Positions 1 through 5,462 of a stretch of DNA of 6,581 nt are shown piece by piece. Every line of letters starts with the position of its first letter. Within the stretch, counting starts at the first letter, position 1. Made by a program: the position numbers and the translations under genes. A model generated the notes under the pieces. The model saw only the letters and a program-made list of their open reading frames with translations, did not search any database and had not been told where the DNA came from. Source of the stretch: an uncultured Planctomycetaceae bacterium (lineage in GTDB: Bacteria; Planctomycetota; Planctomycetia; Pirellulales; Pirellulaceae); assembly GCA_903921945.1 (NCBI GenBank), contig CAIXSC010000564.1, positions 1-6,581 of the forward strand. The letters are read 5' to 3'.

Positions 1-12
1 CCAAATGTTTCG

Positions 13-114
13 GCCACAGCGTATCGCCATAGCCTAGGGCCACAGCCTATCGACGTAACCTAGTGCCACAACCTATCGCCGTAACCTAGTGCCACAAACT
101 TGGCCACAACCTGG
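13..114. repeat. Degenerate 13-bp tandem array, sub-array A (26-bp higher-order unit)
   Basis: Units start every 13 bases at 13, 26, 39, 52, 65, 78 and 91, then a 12-base step to 103. Two alternating forms, GCCACAACCTATC and GCCGTAACCTAGT, make a higher-order 26-bp unit starting at 13, 39 and 65. The 65-90 copy differs from the 39-64 copy at only two positions. Bases 1-12 resemble a further decayed unit, so the array probably extends beyond the left edge of the window. It lies outside any credible coding frame, beyond the 3' end of glyQS. Function is unknown. A neutral minisatellite is the simplest reading. Confidence 0.85.
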
Positions 115-133
115 CACGGCTACCAGTTGGGGT

Positions 134-223
134 AACCGTGCCTGCAACCGTGCATGCGAAGCGAGCCTGCCAACCGTGCATGGCAACCGTGCATGCCAAC
201 GGTACATGACAACCGCGCACGAA
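134..223. repeat. Degenerate 13-bp tandem array, sub-array B
   Basis: The core AACCGTGCATGCC recurs at 134 (12 bases), 146, 159 (decayed), 172, 185, 198 and 211, so the period is 13 from 146 onward. The 172 and 185 copies are nearly identical, while 198 and 211 are diverged. It has the same period as the array at 13-114, and the units share a GCC plus AACC core, which suggests common descent. An irregular stretch at 115-133 separates the two. The array ends about 17 bases before the glyQS stop codon, so it would lie in the 3' untranslated part of that transcript. No intrinsic terminator (stable stem plus T-run) is visible on the minus strand here. Confidence 0.85.
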
Positions 224-239
224 AACAACCGATTCGAGG

Positions 240-1910
240 CTACTGCACGCGCTGCCGGATTTCCGTGAGTGCTTCGTCGGCTTTCAGCCGCCATTGTTTC
301 AGCGTGTCGCGATCGCGGAGTGTGACGGTGCCGTCTTGCAGCGATTGGCCGTCGATGGTGACGCAGAAGGGGGTGCCCGCTTCGTCCTGGCGCCGATAGC
401 GTTTGCCGATCGATTGCTTTTCGTCGTAGAACACATTGCAGTGGCGTTTGAGGGTCCGGTAGAGCTCTTGGGCCATTTCCGGCATGCCGTCTTTCTTGAC
501 GAGCGGCAAGATGGCCGCTTTGATCGGCGCGATTCGTGGATGGAACCGCATAACGACACGCGTTTGCATTTGCCCGCCGTCATCAGGCGCTTGGTCCTCG
601 CAGTAGGCCTCGCAGAGGAACGCCAGTGTCGCGCGATCGGCGCCAGCGGAGGGCTCGATGACATGCGGGATGTAGCGTTTGTTGGTCAACTGATCCAGAT
701 AGGACAAGTCTTTGCCGCTGCCGCGATGGCGCGGCTTGCCGTCCGGGCCCATTTCCAATTGCAGTGGACGGGTTTTCGGGTCTAGTTTTCCTTCCATGTG
801 GCTGCGGAGGTCGAAGTCGCCACGATGGGCGATCCCCTCCAACTCGCCGAAATCCCCTTCGGGCAGGAACGGAAAAGCGTACTCGATGTCGGCGGTGCCG
901 GTGGAGTAATGGCTGAGTTCGTCGGCGTGATGCTCGCGCAATCGCAGTCGCGCGCCGGCCAAGCCGAGGTCGGTGTACCACTTCATCCGGCGGTCGCGCC
1001 AGTATTGGTACCACTGGAAGGACGAATCCGGATGGCAGAAGAACTCGATCTCCATCTGCTCGAATTCCCGCGAGCGGAAGGTGAAGTTCCGCGGCGTGAT
1101 TTCATTCCGGAAGCTTTTGCCGATCTGCGCGATTCCGAACGGGATGCGAACGCGGGTGCTATCGAGCACATTCTTGAAGTTGACGAAGATACCTTGCGCG
1201 GTTTCCGGACGCAGGAATGCGCGGGCGTCGTCGCTGGCGGCCGCTCCGACTTGCGTGGAGAACATCAAATTGAATTCACGCGGCTCGGTCAACGTGCCGA
1301 ACCAAGTGGCGTGCGGAGCCAGGACACGGCTGCGGTCGACCTTGGCGTCGATGCCGACCACGGCGGTCGACTCCCAGGTGAACGAATCTTCGGCTTTCTT
1401 CTTGCGAATCCCGAGCACTTGGCAGGCGCGGGTGACGGTGTCTTCCACGGCCGCTTCCGGCGACTCGGCATCGGACACAATGAAGAGCCGTCCGAGCCGT
1501 TCCACTTCGGCCGCTTTCTCCGCTGCCAATCCCGATTCGCCTCCGGGCAGTTTGACCGCCACCCAGCGGCCGCGCATCTGGTCGATCCGATAGCGTTTTT
1601 TTGACTCGCGGCAGTCGACCATGGTGTCGTGGAACAGGTCGTAGTGGCCCGAGCACTTCCAGACCTGCGGATGCATGATGATCGTGCAATCCAGCCCGGT
1701 CATCTCGTAGGATTCCGGCGCGCCGGGCGGCGGGGCCAGTTCGTCATGGCCAGACACCATGTCCCGCCACCACGCATCCTTGATGTTCCGCTTCAACTCG
1801 ACGCCCAGCGGCCCGTAATCCCAAAACCCGTTTAAACCGCCATAGATTTCGCTCGATTGAAACAGGAACCCGCGCCGCTTGCAGAGCGCTACCAGCTTGT
1901 CCATTTCCAT
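240..1910 (-). CDS. glyQS: Glycine--tRNA ligase, single-chain (alpha2) type
   Basis: Class II aminoacyl-tRNA synthetase that joins glycine to tRNA-Gly in the cytoplasm. It is of the one-chain homodimeric kind, not the alpha2-beta2 kind. The 556 residues fit bacterial members of this type. Visible signatures are FQSSEIYGGLNGFWDYGPLG (17-36), REFNLMFSTQVG (211-222), AFLRPETAQGIF (231-242), the motif 2 region QIGKSFRNEITPRN (262-275), REFEQMEIEFF (281-291), AHRGDFDLRSH (361-371), and motif 3 IPHVIEPSAGADR (414-426). The C-terminal anticodon-binding domain spans about 452-545 and ends with DGTVTLRDRD. The open frame continues upstream to 2060, but the start at 1910 (MEMDKL) is preferred. GAAGGG lies 7 bases upstream of it, homology begins there, and the upstream residues look like translated non-coding DNA. 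An ATG at 1934 is possible but has no ribosome binding site. No key motif is missing. Confidence 0.97.
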   Translation of the reverse strand: MEMDKLVALCKRRGFLFQSSEIYGGLNGFWDYGPLGVELKRNIKDAWWRDMVSGHDELAPPPGAPESYEMTGLDCTIIMHPQVWKCSGHYDLFHDTMVDCRESKKRYRIDQMRGRWVAVKLPGGESGLAAEKAAEVERLGRLFIVSDAESPEAAVEDTVTRACQVLGIRKKKAEDSFTWESTAVVGIDAKVDRSRVLAPHATWFGTLTEPREFNLMFSTQVGAAASDDARAFLRPETAQGIFVNFKNVLDSTRVRIPFGIAQIGKSFRNEITPRNFTFRSREFEQMEIEFFCHPDSSFQWYQYWRDRRMKWYTDLGLAGARLRLREHHADELSHYSTGTADIEYAFPFLPEGDFGELEGIAHRGDFDLRSHMEGKLDPKTRPLQLEMGPDGKPRHRGSGKDLSYLDQLTNKRYIPHVIEPSAGADRATLAFLCEAYCEDQAPDDGGQMQTRVVMRFHPRIAPIKAAILPLVKKDGMPEMAQELYRTLKRHCNVFYDEKQSIGKRYRRQDEAGTPFCVTIDGQSLQDGTVTLRDRDTLKQWRLKADEALTEIRQRVQ

Positions 1911-2158
1911 GGAACGGCCCTTCGTCGCCAACATTCGAGGGGGGAACCGCCGCAAAACGCGGCCGCCGACCGCGAAACCGACCGGCTTCGCGACGCCAAA
2001 CGCCCCGTGAAAACCGAACAGTTTACCCTCGAACGGCCCTCGTGAGCCATGCCGACACAAAACAAGCCGGCGGCTCCGCGCGAGGCGCTTTCGTCAAGGT
2101 CCGCCTAATCGCGACGATCGGCGCCGCCGCTGACGCGGTTTGGCCACTGGAGGCGTCG
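1911..2158. other. Intergenic region between cysNC stop and glyQS start
   Basis: These 248 bases separate two genes on the same strand. No convincing intrinsic terminator or sigma-70 promoter is seen. The only stem-loop noted (minus strand, 2065-2075, AGCC-GCC-GGCT followed by TTGTTTTG) has just four base pairs. The open frame running through 1911-2060 in phase with glyQS is rich in Gly, Phe and Arg and shows no family resemblance. No T-box-like structure or small gene is recognised. Whether glyQS has its own promoter here or is read from cysDNC cannot be settled from sequence. Confidence 0.5.
1918..1923 (-). promoter_or_regulatory. Ribosome binding site of glyQS (decides the start)
   Basis: On the minus strand GAAGGG is followed by a 7-base spacer and the ATG at 1910. 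The alternative ATG at 1934 is preceded by a C-run (CCCCCCTCGA) with no Shine-Dalgarno-like sequence, so this site favours the shorter protein. Confidence 0.6.
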
Positions 2159-4096
2159 CTATCGCAAGATGCCGCGTTGTTCGAGCAGTCCGAGGATCCG
2201 TTCCACGCACTCGTCTACGCTGAGGGTGGCCGTTTCGAGTCGCAGGTCGGGAGCTCCAGGCGGTTCGTACGGAGCCGACACGCCAGGGAAGAGCGCGATC
2301 TCGCCACTGTCTGCCAGCTTGTAGTGGCCGTCCGTATCGCGTTGACGACAGACATCGATCGGGCAGTCGAGATGCACCATGATGAAGCGGTCGCGCCCGA
2401 TCACCTCCGCCGCCCGTTGACGGACAGACTCGTCAGGCGCGACGAACGCGCCGATGACCAGCAATCCGGCGTCGTTCATCAGTTTCGCCACTTCGGCTCC
2501 GCGACGCAGGTTCTCGCTGCGTTCGTCGGCCGTGAAGCCTAGATCCTTGCTGATGCCGCGCCGGAGATTCTGTCCGTCCAGCACTGTCGCGGCCCGGCCG
2601 AGATCGAACAAACGCCGCTCCAAGGCGTACGCAATCGTCGTCTTGCCGGAACCGGTGAGGCCGGTCAGCAACAAGGTGGCTGGCGCCTGTCCGAACCGAG
2701 CCGACCGCTCTTCGAGCGTGACACCGCTATGTTCCGCGTGGAGGTGCGCCGTTTGCGATTCCGCCTCCCAGTGGTCGTGACGGCCATCGGCCGCACTGCG
2801 ATCGAGAATCATTCCCGCGCCGACCGTGGCGTTGGTCACGCGGTCGATCACGATAAACGACCCGGTCGACCGGTTCCGCCGATACGCGTCGAACGCCACC
2901 GGCTGGTTCAGCGTCAGCGAGCAGCGGCCGATTTCGTTCAACCGCAGGGTCGGCGAGTCGACACGATGCAGCGAGTTCACATCGATCTGGTACCGCAGCG
3001 TGCTGATCATACCGGGCGCCGCTTTCGTCGCCTGCTTGATCCAGTACGACTTGCCGGGAACCATCGGGTCCTCCGACATCCAGACCACCATCGCGTCGAA
3101 CTTTTGCTCGACCTTGGGCACGTTGCCGGGACGGACGATCATGTCGCCACGGCTGATGTCGATTTCGTCTTCCAGCGTGATGGTGATCGCTAGCGGCGCG
3201 AACGCCTCTTCGACTTCGCCGTCGTACGTGACGATCGATTTCACACGGCTCGTTTTTCGCGACGGCAACGCCAGGATCTCGTCTCCCTTGCGAACAATTC
3301 CCGACGCGATCGTCCCGCAGAAACCGCGGAAGTCGAGGTTCGGACGGTTCACCCACTGCACCGGGAAACGGAAGTCCTCGAGATTGCGATCCGAGCCGAT
3401 GTAAACCGACTCCAGCAAATGCATCAGTGGCGGGCCCTGATACCACGGCGTCCGCGGGCTGGTTTCCACGACGTTATCGCCATGTAACGCGGAGAGCGGC
3501 AGGAAATGGACGTCGGGCAAGTCGAGCCGCGAGGCGAACGCCTGGTAGTCCGCCTTGATCTGGTCGAACACTTCGCGGCTGAAATCGACCAAGTCCATCT
3601 TGTTGATCGCCACCAGGATGTGCTTGATCCCTAGCAGCGACACGATGAACGAATGACGCTTGGTCTGGGTGAGAACTCCGCGCCGCGCGTCGATCAAGAT
3701 GATCGCCAGATCGGCGGTCGACGCTCCCGTCGCCATGTTGCGCGTGTACTGCTCATGGCCCGGCGTGTCCGCGATGATGAACTTCCGCTTGTCGGTTGAG
3801 AAATAGCGGTAGGCCACGTCGATCGTGATCCCTTGCTGCCGCTCGTCTTCCAAGCCATCGGTCAGCAGCGCCAAGTCGATCGGACCGCCAGTCGTGCCGT
3901 AGCGCGCCGAGTCCTTTTGGATGGCGGCCAGTTGGTCCTCGTAGATCATCTTCGATTCGTACAACAGCCGCCCGATGAGCGTGCTCTTGCCGTCGTCGAC
4001 GCTGCCGCAGGTGATGAACCGCAGCAATTCCTTGCGCTCGTGCTGCGCCAGATACTCGTGAATATCGGTCGCGATCAGGGTCGATTGGTGAGACAT
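2159..4096 (-). CDS. cysNC: Bifunctional sulfate adenylyltransferase subunit 1 / adenylylsulfate kinase (CysN-CysC fusion)
   Basis: A 645-residue fusion for cytoplasmic sulfate activation. The N-terminal part (about 1-440) is the translation-factor-like GTPase subunit of ATP sulfurylase. It has G1 GSVDDGKS (31-38), GITID (89-93), DTPGH (110-114), NKMD (165-168) and SAL (202-204), then two beta-barrel domains. With CysD it converts sulfate and ATP to APS. The C-terminal part (about 460-645) is an APS kinase domain that would make PAPS. It has P-loop GLTGSGKT (479-486), DLGF (518-521), RSENLRR (526-532) and FPGVSAPYEPP (603-613). Two kinase positions are unusual: DGDN reads DGQN (507-510), and the usual phosphoserine of the S-P motif is Ala553 (FVAP, 551-554). 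APS kinase activity is therefore inferred, not assured. The gene starts two bases after the cysD stop, with AAGGA 11 bases upstream of ATG, so translational coupling is likely. Confidence 0.96.
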   Translation of the reverse strand: MSHQSTLIATDIHEYLAQHERKELLRFITCGSVDDGKSTLIGRLLYESKMIYEDQLAAIQKDSARYGTTGGPIDLALLTDGLEDERQQGITIDVAYRYFSTDKRKFIIADTPGHEQYTRNMATGASTADLAIILIDARRGVLTQTKRHSFIVSLLGIKHILVAINKMDLVDFSREVFDQIKADYQAFASRLDLPDVHFLPLSALHGDNVVETSPRTPWYQGPPLMHLLESVYIGSDRNLEDFRFPVQWVNRPNLDFRGFCGTIASGIVRKGDEILALPSRKTSRVKSIVTYDGEVEEAFAPLAITITLEDEIDISRGDMIVRPGNVPKVEQKFDAMVVWMSEDPMVPGKSYWIKQATKAAPGMISTLRYQIDVNSLHRVDSPTLRLNEIGRCSLTLNQPVAFDAYRRNRSTGSFIVIDRVTNATVGAGMILDRSAADGRHDHWEAESQTAHLHAEHSGVTLEERSARFGQAPATLLLTGLTGSGKTTIAYALERRLFDLGRAATVLDGQNLRRGISKDLGFTADERSENLRRGAEVAKLMNDAGLLVIGAFVAPDESVRQRAAEVIGRDRFIMVHLDCPIDVCRQRDTDGHYKLADSGEIALFPGVSAPYEPPGAPDLRLETATLSVDECVERILGLLEQRGILR

Positions 4097-4098
4097 CC

Positions 4099-5010
4099 TT
4101 AGAAGTATCCTTCCCGCTTTTTCTTTTCCATCGAGCCGGATTGGTCATGGTCGATCACTCGACCTTGCCGCTCGGAGGTGGTCGTCAGCAGCATTTCCTG
4201 GATGATCTCGGGCAGCGTGGTCGCCTCCGAGTCGACGGCGGCGGACAACGGATAACAACCGAGCGTGCGGAATCGCACCTTCCGCATCTCCGGTTGCTCG
4301 CCGGGCCGCAGCGGCATTCGGTCGTCGTCCAGCATGATCATCATGCCGTCGCGCCACACCACCGGCCGCTCCTTCGCGAAGTACAGCGGCACGATCGGGA
4401 TTTTCTCCAGATGGATGTACTGCCAGACGTCCAATTCCGTCCAGTTCGAGAGCGGAAAGACGCGGATGCTCTCGCCTTTGTGGACCCGCGAGTTATACAG
4501 ATTCCACAGTTCCGGCCGCTGATTCTTCGGATCCCAGCGATGAAACTGGTCACGGAACGAAAACACCCGCTCCTTGGCTCGCGACTTCTCCTCGTCCCGC
4601 CGCGCGCCGCCGAACGCCGCGTCGAATTGATACTTCGTGAGCGCCTGCTTGAGCGACTCGGTCTTCATGATGTCCGTATGAACCTTGCTGCCATGGGTGA
4701 TCGGATTGATCCCCTGCTTCAGCCCGTCCTGGTTCACGTGAACAATCAGCTTCAGCCCCAATTCCTGAGCCGCCCAGCCGTCCCGCATGGCGTACATTTC
4801 GCGGAACTTCCAGGTCGTGTCGATGTGCATCAACGGGAATGGCGGCTTGGCGGGCGCGAACGCCTTCAACGCCAGATGCACCATTACCGATGAATCCTTG
4901 CCAATCGAGTACAGCATGACCGGGTTTTCGAACTCGGCCACGACCTCGCGGATGATGTGAATGCTCTCGGCTTCGAGCTGCTTTAGATGCGTTAAGTTGT
5001 AACCAGCCAT
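4099..5010 (-). CDS. cysD: Sulfate adenylyltransferase subunit 2 (CysD)
   Basis: Catalytic subunit of heterodimeric ATP sulfurylase, of the PAPS reductase/N-type ATP pyrophosphatase superfamily. It adenylates sulfate to APS, driven by GTP hydrolysis in CysN. The 303 residues match the family length (about 300). The pyrophosphate-binding loop SIGKDSS is at 35-41, HIDTTWKF at 62-69, AAFGGARRDEEKSRAKER at 131-148, VFPLSNWTELDVW at 184-196 and LGCYPLSAAVDS at 250-261. The lysine-rich tail ends in REGYF, as in other CysD proteins. The frame is open upstream to 5316, but homology starts at MAGYNLTHL. AAGGA stands 5 bases before this ATG and a promoter lies just beyond it, so 5010 is the start. It is first in the operon, with cysNC following after two bases. 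Confidence 0.97.
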   Translation of the reverse strand: MAGYNLTHLKQLEAESIHIIREVVAEFENPVMLYSIGKDSSVMVHLALKAFAPAKPPFPLMHIDTTWKFREMYAMRDGWAAQELGLKLIVHVNQDGLKQGINPITHGSKVHTDIMKTESLKQALTKYQFDAAFGGARRDEEKSRAKERVFSFRDQFHRWDPKNQRPELWNLYNSRVHKGESIRVFPLSNWTELDVWQYIHLEKIPIVPLYFAKERPVVWRDGMMIMLDDDRMPLRPGEQPEMRKVRFRTLGCYPLSAAVDSEATTLPEIIQEMLLTTTSERQGRVIDHDQSGSMEKKKREGYF

Positions 5011-5015
5011 GGATT

Positions 5016-5020
5016 TCCTT
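5016..5020 (-). promoter_or_regulatory. Ribosome binding site of cysD
   Basis: AAGGA on the minus strand, 5 bases before the ATG at 5010. It supports that start over the long open frame that continues upstream to 5316. Confidence 0.65.
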
Positions 5021-5047
5021 CTATCGCAGCGACATTGCGTTCGCGGC

Positions 5048-5075
5048 AGTATAGAGGAGTTGTATCGACCCTCAA
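5048..5075 (-). promoter_or_regulatory. Candidate sigma-70 type promoter of cysDNC
   Basis: On the minus strand TTGAGG (5070-5075, four of six bases of the TTGACA consensus) is followed by a 16-base spacer and TATACT (5048-5053, five of six of TATAAT). Transcription would begin near 5041, giving an untranslated leader of about 30 bases that contains the cysD ribosome binding site. No operator-like dyad for a sulfur regulator is evident nearby. Planctomycete promoter consensus is poorly known, so this is a prediction by analogy. Confidence 0.5.
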
Positions 5076-5395
5076 AGCCCAATGCCACCCATCGAAAAAA
5101 CCGAGCAGACGCGCTTTTGGCCGTGTCATTTGTGCTGTCTCGAATTCTCGGACACGTCCCGCGACCCCACAGCGGCACACTCGGGGCGCGATTCGCGACT
5201 CCAGGAGCTAGAATCCGAAGACTCGAAGCCTCATCGGGGCACCACCGGTCACGCTCCTGTCCCTGCGCCCTTCCAACCTGAAACGCGACGCCTTCACCCA
5301 CGCGACCTCCACCCATGACCGACCGCGAACCGCACCGACCATCCGTAAGTGATCGCCGGATGAGTGTCCGCTGGACGATTCGTGAACGCCTGACG

Positions 5396-5417
5396 AGCGG
5401 TTCGACGATGAACCGCT
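5396..5417 (+). promoter_or_regulatory. Hairpin over the upstream in-frame ATG (copy 1)
   Basis: AGCGGTTC (5396-5403), loop GACGAT (5404-5409), GAACCGCT (5410-5417): a perfect 8-bp stem. The ATG at 5408-5410 spans the loop and stem junction. If the RNA folds this way it would hide that start codon. The role is inferred. Confidence 0.45.
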
Positions 5418-5440
5418 GGACGATTCGTCATTGCCTGACG

Positions 5441-5462
5441 AGCGGTTCAACGATGAACCGCT
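5441..5462 (+). promoter_or_regulatory. Hairpin over the preferred start codon (copy 2)
   Basis: AGCGGTTC (5441-5448), loop AACGAT (5449-5454), GAACCGCT (5455-5462): a perfect 8-bp stem with the ATG at 5453-5455 across the loop and stem junction. Immediately upstream a second hairpin, TCGTCA (5425-5430), TTGCC, TGACGA (5436-5441), shares one base with it, so two stems abut here. This could reduce ribosome access to the start or shift initiation to the ATG at 5468. The role is inferred. Confidence 0.45.

Larger units (their letters stand above)
5011..5452. other. Divergent intergenic region between cysD and the cytochrome-like gene
   Basis: This 442-base stretch holds the cysD ribosome binding site and candidate promoter at its left end and a 45-bp tandem repeat with hairpins at its right end. 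Between about 5076 and 5314 I see no recognisable gene. Short open frames on both strands there have no family resemblance or convincing ribosome binding sites. A TAGAAT at 5209-5214 could be a -10 box for the rightward gene but lacks a matching -35. In-frame ATGs for the rightward gene also occur at 5315, 5360 and 5408, so part of this region could be coding. Confidence 0.5.

Noticed and set aside
13..223. 13-mer array as a replication origin or plasmid iteron cluster
   Set aside because: Units are GC-rich with no AT-rich unwinding region, DnaA-box clusters or replication gene nearby.
13..223. CRISPR array
   Set aside because: The repeats are contiguous 13-bp units with no unique spacers, and there are no cas genes in the window.
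798..1604. Long plus-strand open frame (268 codons) opposite glyQS
   Set aside because: It is antisense to a complete, well-conserved synthetase gene. Such frames are common opposite GC-rich genes, and no motif is seen.
2058..2075. Possible intrinsic terminator for cysDNC (AGCC-GCC-GGCT then TTGTTTTG on the minus strand)
   Set aside because: The stem is only four base pairs and the T-tract is interrupted, so it falls below a usable terminator.
2042..2542. Plus-strand open frame spanning the cysNC 3' end and the gap
   Set aside because: Most of it is antisense to the APS kinase domain. The part in the gap shows no independent coding features.
2727..3446. 239-codon minus-strand frame inside cysNC
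   Set aside because: It is a shifted-frame shadow of the CysN domain, rich in Arg, Gly and Asp, with no similarity of its own.
5209..5214. TAGAAT as a -10 box for the cytochrome-like gene
   Set aside because: No acceptable -35 hexamer lies 16-18 bases upstream, so it is noted only as a weak possibility.
5011..5316. N-terminal extension of CysD upstream of 5010
   Set aside because: The frame is open, but family similarity begins at 5010, with a good ribosome binding site and a promoter directly upstream.
5082..5318. 78-residue plus-strand open frame whose stop overlaps the ATG at 5315
   Set aside because: The ATGA overlap looks like coupling, but the product has no recognisable features, no ribosome binding site, and crosses the cysD promoter region. 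It is more likely a chance frame in GC-rich DNA.
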